Shown piece after piece: positions 1 to 7,561 of a stretch of 64,000 nt of DNA. Each line of letters opens with the position of its first letter. Position 1 is the stretch's first letter. The position numbers and the translations under genes were made by a program. Under the pieces are notes generated by a model. The model ran no database searches. It was not told the origin of the DNA and worked only from the letters and a program-made list of their open reading frames with translations. Origin of the DNA: an uncultured Eubacteriales bacterium (lineage in GTDB: Bacteria; Bacillota; Clostridia; Christensenellales; Pumilibacteraceae); assembly GCA_900543755.1 (NCBI GenBank), contig UQSP01000003.1:1-64000 (forward strand), written 5' to 3'.

Positions 1-926
1 AAAAGATTTCGGCAATAGTTGCGGTTTGCGTGCTGGGGCTGGCTACGGCGGTGCTAAGCGTGCTGCTTTTAGTAAATGCGGGCATGAACGGCTATTCGCC
101 GTACGGCGATACTGCGGCAAACAAACTTGACGCGGCGGCGGAATATTCTGCGGCGGCGATGATGCCCAAAATCGCAGATATCGGCATAGAAGTCAAACGC
201 GACGGAACCTTTAATTTCGGCAAATATTCGGCTTATATGTATTATACCACCGTCCACAGCGACAAAAATCAGGCGGTCATAACGGACGAAACGCCCCGTT
301 ATATCTTGCAGTTCGGTTTCCGCGGCGACAAGTATCTTGCCGGTAACACCAAATCGGGCGGCGCCCCCGTGGAGCTTGCGGCTTTCGGCGGCGGCAGCAT
401 TTACCGCGTGGGCAATTTTCTTCAGACTTACTCGTCTTATAAGGAAGACGACACGCTTTACTACGCGGCTTTTTACTTCCTTGACCCTGCCGCCAATACT
501 GTCCGCACGGTTTCGGAGATAAAGAACAAATATGTGGACGAGGGCGGCAACAAAGTCGTGTCTTTCGTGGGATACAAGACATCCGACAAAGAGGACGATA
601 TCGTCATCGGGGTTTACGCGGAGAAAAAGACTTTCCTCAATCCGCTTACGGGCGGCTATGCCGACGGCAACAATCTCGAGATAATCAACGTAATTCTCGG
701 TTTGCAGGATAAAGACGCAACCGCAATGAAACTTCTGGAAAATCTCAACTTTTTCGGGAAAAACGTAAAGCTTGATTTGGCGGCGCGCAAAGCGTACGTG
801 GAAAGTCAAAACGGTAAGCCCGAGGTGCTTATGATAAGCGTAATCGCCACGGGAGCGCAGATAAAATACATGGAAAGCGCGTACCCCGAGCTTAAACTGT
901 TCGAGGCGGTGGAAAAGGTAAGGTAA
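1..926 (+). CDS. Membrane-anchored protein of unknown function, 5' end outside window
   Basis: I do not recognise a family. The frame is open from the left edge (first full codon at 3); a GTG at 30 could start translation, but the codons before it (Lys-Ile-Ser-Ala-Ile-Val-Ala-Val-Cys) extend the hydrophobic stretch, so the real start is probably just outside. What is visible is one N-terminal membrane segment of about 25 residues, then roughly 270 polar residues rich in Lys, Asp, Tyr and Gly, fitting a signal-anchored extracytoplasmic domain. There is no lipobox cysteine and no catalytic motif I can name. No terminator with a U-run is obvious after the stop. The coding call is fairly safe because the frame is long and has codon use like its neighbours; the function is open. 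Confidence 0.7.
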   Translation, partial: KISAIVAVCVLGLATAVLSVLLLVNAGMNGYSPYGDTAANKLDAAAEYSAAAMMPKIADIGIEVKRDGTFNFGKYSAYMYYTTVHSDKNQAVITDETPRYILQFGFRGDKYLAGNTKSGGAPVELAAFGGGSIYRVGNFLQTYSSYKEDDTLYYAAFYFLDPAANTVRTVSEIKNKYVDEGGNKVVSFVGYKTSDKEDDIVIGVYAEKKTFLNPLTGGYADGNNLEIINVILGLQDKDATAMKLLENLNFFGKNVKLDLAARKAYVESQNGKPEVLMISVIATGAQIKYMESAYPELKLFEAVEKVR

Positions 927-1314
927 GCGCTTTTTGGTAAGTCGGCTTATGCTTAAAGCGCAGAAAGGCCAGGTAAAACCGATTTTGTTTATCGGTCAAA
1001 ATTCTTAACCCGCATAAAATCTTTTTGCCGCGCTTGTCCTTTAATAAGCTCCGCTAACCGTGTGATGATTAAGCCCAAGGTTTAAGCGTCTAAATACTTT
1101 GTTTCGTCTACGGACAACAAGCATTTTGGGCGGAAAAGAATAAAATCCCGATAAAGTGCCCGTACAACAGGCAAAAAAATCAAAACTCCGTTCCGCGTTT
1201 ACCGCGGCGCGGGGTTTTTTGCTTTGCTTTAAACGCAATCGGATATAAATTCGGCGGAAAAGGGGCATACTGAATTCGTTCCGAAAAAAAAACAAAAAAA
1301 TTTTTTAAAAACTA
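927..1314. other. Spacer between unknown gene and hsp20
   Basis: No convincing gene. An 84-codon minus-strand frame (1041-1295) has no ribosome site and no family resemblance. The right end leads into the hsp20 promoter at 1315. Confidence 0.5.
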
Positions 1315-1343
1315 TTGACAAACGCGAAAAAGAGAGTTATAAT
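1315..1343 (+). promoter_or_regulatory. Sigma-A promoter of hsp20
   Basis: Perfect TTGACA (1315-1320) and TATAAT (1338-1343) boxes with a 17-base spacer. Transcription should start near 1350, inside the CIRCE operator that follows. Confidence 0.9.
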
Positions 1344-1344
1344 A

Positions 1345-1371
1345 TTAGCAGTCAATGAGGAAGAGTGCTAA
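1345..1371 (+). promoter_or_regulatory. CIRCE operator (HrcA binding site)
   Basis: TTAGCAGTC, a 9-base spacer, then GAGTGCTAA: the CIRCE inverted repeat with one mismatch in the left arm (G for C at 1351). It lies directly after the -10 box over the expected start site, so HrcA bound here would block transcription. Known role of CIRCE/HrcA: repression of class I heat-shock genes such as groESL and dnaK. hrcA itself is not in the window. Confidence 0.88.
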
Positions 1372-1434
1372 CACATGGAAAGCACGTTTGCCAATCTGGC
1401 TGAAAATAAATTGATTTAACGGAGGTAAAATACC

Positions 1435-1851
1435 ATGAAAAATTATCTTGTAAGAAGGAATAATCCCGTAAGTTTGTTTGACGAGACGTTCGACGACTTT
1501 TTCAAGCCCATGTTTTTCAACCTTGACAGCAGCGTAATGAAAACCGACGTCAAGGAAAACGACGAGGGTTACACGCTGGAAATCGAGATGCCCGGCTACA
1601 ACAAAGAGGACATCGCCATTAATCTCGAGGACGGTTACGTATCGGTCAGCGCGCGCAAAGCGGAGAAAGAAGAGGACAAGGCCAACAAATATATCCGCAA
1701 GGAGCGCAGCGTATCCTGCTCAAGGACTTACTATGTGGGCGACGTGGACGAAAAGGACGTCAAGGCTAAGTTTGAAAACGGCGTTCTGACGCTTACTTTC
1801 CCCAAAGAAAAGGAAAAACTGCCCGAAAAGCGCACCATCGCCATCGAATAA
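1435..1851 (+). CDS. hsp20: Hsp20 / alpha-crystallin small heat-shock protein
   Basis: An ATP-independent cytoplasmic holdase that binds unfolding proteins and passes them to DnaK or ClpB. The 138-residue length is normal. The alpha-crystallin domain covers roughly residues 36-130 and ends in the family's A-x-F-x-NGVLTL signature; the N-terminal arm (MKNYLVRRNNPVSLFDETFDD) resembles clostridial Hsp20/Hsp18. GGAGGT at 1421 sits 8 bases before the ATG, fixing the start. The gene is monocistronic: a consensus promoter and CIRCE operator precede it and a strong terminator follows. Control by HrcA is inferred from CIRCE. clpB, a functional partner, lies in this window at 28.5 kb but has no CIRCE. 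Confidence 0.95.
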   Translation: MKNYLVRRNNPVSLFDETFDDFFKPMFFNLDSSVMKTDVKENDEGYTLEIEMPGYNKEDIAINLEDGYVSVSARKAEKEEDKANKYIRKERSVSCSRTYYVGDVDEKDVKAKFENGVLTLTFPKEKEKLPEKRTIAIE

Positions 1852-1886
1852 TTCCCTGTGCTTTTTCCGATAACCAATAAGTAATT

Positions 1887-1925
1887 AAAATCGGTCTCCG
1901 TTTTAAGCGGAGGCCGATTTTTTTA
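1887..1925 (+). terminator. Terminator of hsp20
   Basis: Hairpin AAATCGGTCTCCG / CGGAGGCCGATTT with a short TTTTAAG loop and a following run of T. Confidence 0.85.
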
Positions 1926-1990
1926 TTGCGTTTATTTTTGTGCTTTAAGGGGCAAGACAGTTATAAATTTTTTTCAGGCGCAATCTTAAT

Positions 1991-2359
1991 TCAGGGAAGC
2001 GGGGTAAAGGGCACAAGGAAAAACTTGCCGAAAAACACGCACTGAAGCACAATCATGGTTACGGTAACCGCAAGGCATACCGACGCAAGCGCAAGCGAGG
2101 CAGCCGCAAGAGCGTGTTTGCCTCTTAAAAGCTGATTTATGCTAAGCGTAAGCGACAGCGCAATCAAAATCACAAGCACATAAAACAACGTGCCGAAAGT
2201 CCTGATACCGGCTTCGTCGTCAATGAAATACGCCGCGAAACATGAAATTAAAATGACGGCGGCGACAACTGCGCTTGCAAATCCCAGACCTATATATAAT
2301 CTTGCCGACGGCGTAACCTTTCCGCCCAAATGCGATTTGGATTTTTTATTTTGCTCCAT
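1991..2359 (-). CDS. Small three-helix membrane protein, unknown function
   Basis: A 122-residue protein with a basic N-terminus (MEQNKKSKSHLGGKV) and three predicted membrane helices, at about residues 20-46, 55-75 and 83-108, ending FFLVPFTPLP. I do not recognise a family and see no polar residues suggesting transport or catalysis. It lies just downstream of, and on the same strand as, the SIMPL-domain gene (63-base gap), so the two may be cotranscribed. Its stop is close to the hsp20 terminator region, where the genes converge. It is probably real, given the helix pattern and start region; its role is unknown. Confidence 0.6.
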   Translation of the reverse strand: MEQNKKSKSHLGGKVTPSARLYIGLGFASAVVAAVILISCFAAYFIDDEAGIRTFGTLFYVLVILIALSLTLSINQLLRGKHALAAASLALASVCLAVTVTMIVLQCVFFGKFFLVPFTPLP

Positions 2360-2422
2360 AAAATTATTTTATCCTAAAAACAATTTCGTGTCAAACAAAG
2401 AAGCCGCTATATTTTTTACGCT

Positions 2423-3070
2423 TTAAACTATTTCCCACTCGGCGGTAACGGTTACGCTGTCCTCGATGTCTTCCGCGTTGAATTCGGGCACTGCTTTTAC
2501 CGAACGTGCGGCGGCAAACACGCTGAGGTTTGCGTCCGTGCGCGAGTACAGCCCCGACGAAACGGAACCTTCAGTTATCGAAACAAGCGAGCCTTTGGCT
2601 TTTCCCGCGGCTGAGATAAGGGCTTCCGCTTTCTTTTCCGCGTCTACGTATGCCGCCGCCAGCATTTTGTCGACGGCTTTTTCTTTGTCCGATAAAGTGT
2701 AAGCAAGGCTTATTCCGCATTCCGCGCCCGAGGAAAGAATTGCGGACAGCGCTTTTTGCACGCTTTCGCCTTTTGCCGGCACACGCATTTTAAGCATATG
2801 CAGGCAGTTAAAGCCCGTAAGCACGCTTTTGTATGCGCCTTTATCGGGTACGTTTTCGTATTTCGCGCTGACGGAAAACGAAGCCGTTTTAAGCGCCGAT
2901 TCCTTGAACCCTGCGGCTTTTAACGCCGTTTTAAGCGTTTCGGTGGCTTGCGCGCACTTTTCCGAGCTTTTTCCGTAGTCGGCGTCAAACCGCTCCATAC
3001 GCACGTTGATTTCCGCCGTGTCGGGGGCTTTTTTTATTTTTCCCACGCCTTTTACGCAAACTGTGGCCAT
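2423..3070 (-). CDS. SIMPL-domain protein (DUF541 family)
   Basis: The 215-residue sequence matches the SIMPL/DUF541 fold family: the opening VKGVGKIKKAPDTAEINV strand, a central amphipathic helix with KAALKAAGF-type spacing, and the closing VTVTAEWEIV strand. Family members such as E. coli YggE are periplasmic or surface proteins linked to oxidative stress, but this copy has no signal peptide or membrane segment, so it is predicted to be cytoplasmic. The start is set by AAGGAGG about 12 bases before the ATG. A good minus-strand promoter lies at 3108-3137. The molecular function of the family is not settled. Confidence 0.85.
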   Translation of the reverse strand: MATVCVKGVGKIKKAPDTAEINVRMERFDADYGKSSEKCAQATETLKTALKAAGFKESALKTASFSVSAKYENVPDKGAYKSVLTGFNCLHMLKMRVPAKGESVQKALSAILSSGAECGISLAYTLSDKEKAVDKMLAAAYVDAEKKAEALISAAGKAKGSLVSITEGSVSSGLYSRTDANLSVFAAARSVKAVPEFNAEDIEDSVTVTAEWEIV

Positions 3071-3107
3071 ATTATTTTTTCCTCCTTAAAATTCGTTTTG
3101 CCCGATG

Positions 3108-3137
3108 ATTGTATCATATTTGTTTTACGGGTGTCAA
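3108..3137 (-). promoter_or_regulatory. Promoter of the SIMPL-domain gene
   Basis: On the minus strand, TTGACA (3132-3137) and TACAAT (3108-3113) with an 18-base spacer, about 40 bases before the start codon. Confidence 0.75.
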
Positions 3138-3508
3138 CATTCCGTCTGCTTTATTGCGGCACGGGGCGGCAACTCCGAATACCTGCGGAAACAGAAAAAA
3201 AGGGAAACGCTACCGTAACGGTTAAAAATACGGGTGTGTATGCAAATTAAAAAACCGCTTTGCAAAAACCAACGGGGCGGTTTATAGTAAAAGGATAACG
3301 ATACTTTAAAAGCACTGTACGGAAAAAATATCGATAAGGATTAAAAGCATTTTAAACCGTCTTAGCAGGGGGGGATGGCGTTATTTTAATTATCAAAGAG
3401 AGCGTAAAAAGCACAGTTATTTAAAATCGATTTTTTTATTCAAAAAGAATTTTCAACGGGGAAAAATTTTAAAACCTAAAATCCTGCCGTGTAACCCTAT
3501 GTAAAGGG

Positions 3509-3966
3509 GGGAAGCAGGGTGCAAAAGAAATTCATAAAAGCAAAAACCCTTTGCAAAGGGAAAGCGGCAAAAACGGGAAGTGCTGGGGTGCTGTCTATAA
3601 AGCCCAAAAAACCAACCGTTTAAAAAACTTGCAAAGGGAAAGCGGCAACGAGAAAGTATTTGGGAAAAAATCCTGATAACCCAGTTAAGAGAAAGCGCAA
3701 GGAGGGAGGGGGTCGCGAAACTTTCTATAAAAGCAAAAAACCTTACCGATTAGAAAAAGACTGTTAAAAACCCTTTGCAAAGGGAAAGCGGCAAAAACGG
3801 GAAGTGCTCGGGTGCTGTCTATAAACCTCAAAAAACCTGCCGTGTAAAAAAACCTGTTAAGGGAAAGCGGCAAAGAGAAAGTATTTGGGAAAAAATCTTG
3901 ATAACCAAGTTAAGAGAATGCGCAAGGAGGGAGGGGGTCGCGAAACTTTCTATAAAAGCAAAAAAC
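3509..3966. repeat. Tandem ~224-bp repeat, two copies plus a remnant
   Basis: Two copies with a 224-225 base period: the block CCCTTTGCAAAGGG at 3547 recurs at 3771, and the block GGAGGGAGGGGGTCGCGAAA at 3701 recurs at 3926. Each unit ends in CTATAAAAGCAAAAAACC; a third, decayed copy of that end is at about 3509-3548. The last copy runs directly into the rpsT terminator, whose flank AAAAGCAAAAAACC is part of the unit. No open frame is conserved between copies, so this is noncoding. The 3138-3508 stretch before it shows nothing recognisable. Confidence 0.85.
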
Positions 3967-3998
3967 CGCTCCGCTTTGTTAAGATGCGGAACGGTTTT
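3958..3998 (-). terminator. Terminator of rpsT
   Basis: Hairpin AAAACCGcTCCGC / GCGGAaCGGTTTT; read on the minus strand it is followed by TTTTTTGCTTTT, 36 bases after the rpsT stop. Confidence 0.8.
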
Positions 3999-4033
3999 AA
4001 TTACTATACAAGAAAAATTATACCGAAAAGGAA

Positions 4034-4570
4034 TTATTCGGCGGATTCTTCTTTTGCGGCCTTTTTGGCAGTTTTCTTTGCGGGCTTAGCCTCTTCGTCC
4101 TTGGATTCTTTTTTTGCGGCGGCTTTTTTGGTCGTCTTTTTAGCTGCGGCCTTTTCCGCTTCCTTGGCGGCTTCCAAAGCGGCTTTCTTTTCCGCGTTTT
4201 TCTTTGCAAGCTCCTGTCTTGCGGCCTCGCGCGCTTCCTGAGCGGCTTTAGCCTTTTCGGCGGCGATGGTCTTGTTGTCCTTTTTGATTACGACAGCCTT
4301 TTTACCGCTCTTGATATCGGCGATGCGTTTAGCAATCCCCGATTTTTTGTTGGCGGCGGTGTTCTTGTGCATGATGCCCTTGGTAACCGCTTTGTCAAGC
4401 ACGGACATGGTTTCGGGAAGAAGTCTTTCCGCTTCCTCTATATTGTTGGTATCGATGGCGGCGTTAATTTTTTTAACGGCGTTTTTCACCAGGGTAAGCT
4501 GAACCCTGTTGTCGGAATTCTTTTTTTCGTTGACGAGTACGCGCTTTTTCGCGGATTTGATATTAGGCAC
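4034..4570 (-). CDS. rpsT: 30S ribosomal protein S20 with long Ala/Lys/Glu tail
   Basis: S20 binds 16S rRNA early in assembly of the 30S subunit. Residues 1-88 are a normal S20 (MPNIKSAKKRV start, the IDTNNIEEAERL region, and the GIMHKNTAANKKS signature). The protein then continues for about 90 residues, almost all Ala, Lys and Glu with KKAA-type repeats, so it is 178 residues instead of the usual ~85-90. The tail is predicted to be a long charged helix or disordered segment. The start is GTG, set by AAGGAG 8 bases upstream. It is divergent from gpr, the arrangement also found in Bacillus. Tails of this kind occur on some ribosomal and histone-like proteins; the function here is unknown. Confidence 0.93.
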   Translation of the reverse strand: MPNIKSAKKRVLVNEKKNSDNRVQLTLVKNAVKKINAAIDTNNIEEAERLLPETMSVLDKAVTKGIMHKNTAANKKSGIAKRIADIKSGKKAVVIKKDNKTIAAEKAKAAQEAREAARQELAKKNAEKKAALEAAKEAEKAAAKKTTKKAAAKKESKDEEAKPAKKTAKKAAKEESAE

Positions 4571-4585
4571 GGTAATTCTCCTTAC

Positions 4586-4615
4586 AGTATAAATTCGATA
4601 ATTTTAAGGCGACAA
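4586..4615 (-). promoter_or_regulatory. Promoter of rpsT
   Basis: Minus strand TTGTCG (4610-4615), 18-base spacer, TATACT (4586-4591), just ahead of the ribosome site. Confidence 0.6.
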
Positions 4616-4684
4616 AAAACAAAGCTTGTCACCTTTAGCTAAAGTATTTTAGCACATATAATTTTTAAAAGCAAGTTTTTTTCG

Positions 4685-4711
4685 GTATATTTTGGCGGTT
4701 TTGGCACAATA
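4685..4711 (+). promoter_or_regulatory. Possible sporulation-sigma (SigF/SigG-like) promoter of gpr
   Basis: GTATA (4685-4689) resembles the forespore -35 box and CACAATA (4705-4711) the SigG -10 (CATnnTA, one mismatch). The 15-base spacer is short and the ATG follows within 10 bases. Offered because gpr is a forespore gene in known spore formers; weak on sequence alone. Confidence 0.3.
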
Positions 4712-4720
4712 TTCTTTATT

Positions 4721-5503
4721 ATGAAGCAATTTTATCCCCAAAACAGGACGGACCTTGCCGCCGAACTTATAAAAAGCAAAGTCACCCGTCTTAACGAACA
4801 CGTCAGCCGTACAGACGTCGACATCGACGAAGAAACCTCCAAAAAAATCGGGAAACCCGCCGGAAGATACACCACGGTGTTAAGCGACGCCGTCGCCAAG
4901 GGCGAACGCGAGTACTACGACCGAATTGTTTCCGCGCTTACTTCCGCCGTCAAGGATTATATCGATAAGCCGCGCGTAGTCATGATTGTGGGGCTGGGCA
5001 ATCCCGGCATGACCGCGGACGCATTGGGCGCAAGCGTCGTAAAACGCATCAGGGTCACGCGCAACATCGAAAACTCCGACGGCAAAGGCGTGTGCACGTT
5101 GTGTCCCAACGTTCTGGGCGTAACGGGCATAGAAAGCTACGACATCGTAAAGGGCGCGGCGGAAAGGGTGCGCCCCGACCATATAGTGGTGGTGGATTCG
5201 CTTTGCGCCGCCGCCAGCGAGCGTCTTGCCGCAGCATTCCAGATTTCCGACGCGGGCATAACCCCGGGAAGCGGAGTAAGCAATTTCCGTTTCCGTATCG
5301 ACCGCGAATCCATGGGGTGCAACGTAATTTCGGTGGGTGTTCCGCTTGTGGTTTACGCGCGCACGCTGATTAAAGAGGCGGCAGGCAACACCGTGGACGA
5401 CGGGGCGGAGCTTATCGTCACGCCTAAAGACATCGACCTTATCGTGGAAGAGTGCGCTTTCATCATCGCGTCCGCGCTTAACGCCGCGCTAAGTAAGGCA
5501 TAA
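4721..5503 (+). CDS. gpr: GPR germination endopeptidase (spore protease)
   Basis: GPR (peptidase family A25) degrades the small acid-soluble proteins that coat spore DNA, during germination. The N-terminus reads NRTDLAAE, the conserved site around which the zymogen is processed. The two aspartates of the family are present in TADALG (D100) and VVVDS (D159), followed by the ITPGSGVSNFR and VISVGVPLVV blocks and a C-terminal VTPKDIDLIV motif. At 260 residues it is shorter than the usual 320-370, mainly because the segment between GVPLVV and VTPKD is reduced to about 25 residues. No Shine-Dalgarno sequence is visible before the ATG. Its presence implies that the organism, or its recent ancestor, forms spores. 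Confidence 0.93.
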   Translation: MKQFYPQNRTDLAAELIKSKVTRLNEHVSRTDVDIDEETSKKIGKPAGRYTTVLSDAVAKGEREYYDRIVSALTSAVKDYIDKPRVVMIVGLGNPGMTADALGASVVKRIRVTRNIENSDGKGVCTLCPNVLGVTGIESYDIVKGAAERVRPDHIVVVDSLCAAASERLAAAFQISDAGITPGSGVSNFRFRIDRESMGCNVISVGVPLVVYARTLIKEAAGNTVDDGAELIVTPKDIDLIVEECAFIIASALNAALSKA

Positions 5504-5969
5504 TCCCGACAAGACCGGTTTTTGTTAACGGATTTTTATGTTTTACGGTAAGTTTTATTTGAAGCTTATATTTTTCAATTAAGTTTATACGTGATATACG
5601 GTAAAGTCCGGCTTAGTCGATTTACGGAAAATTCATCGTTTTCTTACGCTCAGGCGGGATTTAATTTGCCGTAAATCTTCAGGCTGTGTTTTTTCCGTAA
5701 AGGCGATTAAATTTAACACAAAAACAGCCTTTAAGCTTTGCCGTTGCCGTTACAAATTAACACTAAAAGCCGATGCGCTTTGTCGGGAAAAAATGCGGAA
5801 TCCGTTTTTTTCTCGGCTATGTTAACGGCTTAATCCGATAGTGTTAAAATCATGTGCGCGGTTTGCGCGTGCGTGGGCGACGGCGCGTTAAAAAAACATA
5901 TTAAATCGGAATGCCGGCAGTTGTTTTATTGTTAGAACGCGCGCGCCCGTTTCCGAATATAATGAGGGT
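5504..5969. other. Spacer between gpr and murI
   Basis: About 465 bases with no gene, tRNA or terminator I can support. The words TTTACGGAAA / TTTACGGTAA recur several times in a T-rich background. A TATAAT box at 5958-5963 ends six bases before the murI ATG. Confidence 0.4.
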
Positions 5970-6680
5970 ATGAGCGAGCAACCTATAGGAATATTCGACA
6001 GCGGCGTGGGCGGGCTGAAAATTCTTGCCGCATTAAGAAAAGTTCTGCCGCGGGAAAATTATATTTACGTTTTCGACCGCAGTCATTCGCCTTACGGCAA
6101 CCGCAGCAACCGCTACATAAAAAAGCGCGCCGAAAAGGTAAGCGAAATGCTGATTAAAGAAGGGGCGAAAACGGTGGTCGTTGCGTGCAACACCGCCACC
6201 AACGTGGGAATAACCCGTCTTCGGGAAAAGTTCGGCGTGCCTTTCGTGGGGGTGGAGCCGCCCCTAAAGCCTGCCGCCGCCGCGCACAAAGAGGGTAAAA
6301 TTCTGGTGCTTTGCACCTGCCGTACCGCAGTGCAGGAAAAGTTTTTGCGGCTTAAGGAAAAATACGACGACGGAAGCGTTACCGTCATTCCCTTGCCCAA
6401 TCTTGCGCGCGACATCGAAAACAATTTTACCTCGCTTAAAGACCTCAAGCCCGTCGTGGACGGTATTTTTTCTCCTTACGACGGCGACAACGTGGAAAGC
6501 GTGGTTTTGGGCTGCACGCATTACTATTACGTCAAAGACCTTATAGACGCTCATTTCGGCGGTAAAGTCAAAATTTACGACGCGTGCGACGGAGTTGCAA
6601 GGCGGCTTAAGGACGTGCTGACCCAAAACGACCTGCCGGCGCAAAAAAACATAGGAAAAGTAAGATATATTTATATCTGA
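5970..6680 (+). CDS. murI: Glutamate racemase
   Basis: Converts L- to D-glutamate in the cytoplasm for the peptidoglycan stem peptide. Family landmarks: IGIFDSGVGGL at residues 6-16 with the base-assisting Asp10, PYG (41-43), the first catalytic cysteine in VACNTAT (C73) and the second in LGCTHYY (C182). The 236-residue length is slightly short. The second-cysteine block departs from the common LGCTHFPLL, and VEPPLKPA replaces the usual VEPA-KPA, so this is a divergent member, but both cysteines are in place. There is no ribosome site: TATAAT ends at 5963 and the ATG is at 5970, suggesting a near-leaderless message. Confidence 0.92.
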   Translation: MSEQPIGIFDSGVGGLKILAALRKVLPRENYIYVFDRSHSPYGNRSNRYIKKRAEKVSEMLIKEGAKTVVVACNTATNVGITRLREKFGVPFVGVEPPLKPAAAAHKEGKILVLCTCRTAVQEKFLRLKEKYDDGSVTVIPLPNLARDIENNFTSLKDLKPVVDGIFSPYDGDNVESVVLGCTHYYYVKDLIDAHFGGKVKIYDACDGVARRLKDVLTQNDLPAQKNIGKVRYIYI

Positions 6681-6832
6681 GCGCGTTTATCCTTGTAAAA
6701 TCCCGTCCCCGCGCAAGGGCTATACTTATTCTATATACTTGATTTCCTGAACCCTGAAATAAAGCTTTTTGCCCTGACTTCCGATAAAACCATAGAGGGG
6801 GAATACGCAAAAAAAGAAATATAAAACGATTC

Positions 6833-6870
6833 CGACGCTTTTCATTAAATAAAGGAAAGCGTTTTTTAAG
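6833..6870 (+). terminator. Probable terminator of murI
   Basis: ACGCTTTTC / GAAAGCGTT stem with an A/T loop followed by TTTTTT. Confidence 0.55.
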
Positions 6871-6885
6871 TTTTTTCAAGCACGC

Positions 6886-6914
6886 TTTACAATTTTTATT
6901 TTCAGGTGTAAAAT
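6886..6914 (+). promoter_or_regulatory. Promoter of the DNA glycosylase gene
   Basis: TTTACA (6886-6891), 17-base spacer, TAAAAT (6909-6914), 25 bases before the TTG start. Confidence 0.55.
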
Positions 6915-6939
6915 AGGCGTATCGGAGGCAAATTTACGT

Positions 6940-7425
6940 TTGAGTAAGATTTTACGTTGTTTTCCATATATCGCGTTTCCCGACAGCCGCGTGCTTATCC
7001 TGGGAAGTATGCCCAGCCTAAGGTCGCTTCAGCAAAATCAGTATTACGCGCACCCGCAAAACAGATTCTGGCGGGTGATGTTCGCGTTGGCGGAGGAGGA
7101 GTACAGCGCCGATTACGAAATAAAAAAACAAGTGCTTAAAAAGCTTAAGGTCGCGCTGTGGGACAGCATCGGGCTTTGCGAAAGGGAAGGGTCCATGGAC
7201 GCGGACATAAAAAACGAAACCCCCAACGATATCCGCGGGCTTTTGAAAAGCTATCCTTCGATAGAAAAAATTGCGGCAAACGGCGGGAAAAGCGCGGCTA
7301 CGCTTAAAAAATTTTTTCCCGAAATAAAATTCACCGCATTGCCTTCCACCAGTCCTGCAAACGCGGCTTTTTCGTTAAGCCGTCTTATTTCGGTTTACGG
7401 CGAGTTCGTAAAAAGAGAGCCGTGA
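6940..7425 (+). CDS. Hypoxanthine-DNA glycosylase, UDG superfamily 6
   Basis: Predicted base-excision repair enzyme removing deaminated adenine (hypoxanthine) from DNA. It has the family-6 signatures: VLILGSMPSLRS (about residues 18-29) as the catalytic motif region, QYYAHPQNRFW (34-43), and LPSTSPANA near the C-terminus. At 161 residues it is typical. The start is TTG, chosen because GGAGG at 6924-6928 lies 11 bases upstream and the protein then begins where the family does. It is transcribed from its own promoter. The family's substrate range varies (some members are annotated G:T/U mismatch glycosylases), so hypoxanthine is the most likely but not the certain substrate. Confidence 0.88.
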   Translation: MSKILRCFPYIAFPDSRVLILGSMPSLRSLQQNQYYAHPQNRFWRVMFALAEEEYSADYEIKKQVLKKLKVALWDSIGLCEREGSMDADIKNETPNDIRGLLKSYPSIEKIAANGGKSAATLKKFFPEIKFTALPSTSPANAAFSLSRLISVYGEFVKREP

Positions 7426-7458
7426 AAAAAATTACCTTAATTTTGTAACGTTTTTCTG

Positions 7459-7487
7459 TTGATTTTTTATACTTTTGGGATTATAAT
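7459..7487 (+). promoter_or_regulatory. Promoter of the MATE transporter gene
   Basis: TTGATT (7459-7464), 17-base spacer, TATAAT (7482-7487). Confidence 0.7.
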
Positions 7488-7561
7488 ATTCAAACAATCG
7501 GCAATTAAACTTTTAATCGTGCCCTTTTTTTGCACAACTAAAATTAAGGAATAACAGGACA

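Noticed and set aside
1041..1295. 84-codon minus-strand frame before hsp20
   Set aside because: No ribosome site, Phe/Arg-rich chance composition, and it spans the upstream part of the hsp20 promoter region.
6607..6879. 90-codon minus-strand frame after murI
   Set aside because: Overlaps the murI 3' end and the probable terminator; no start signal or family.
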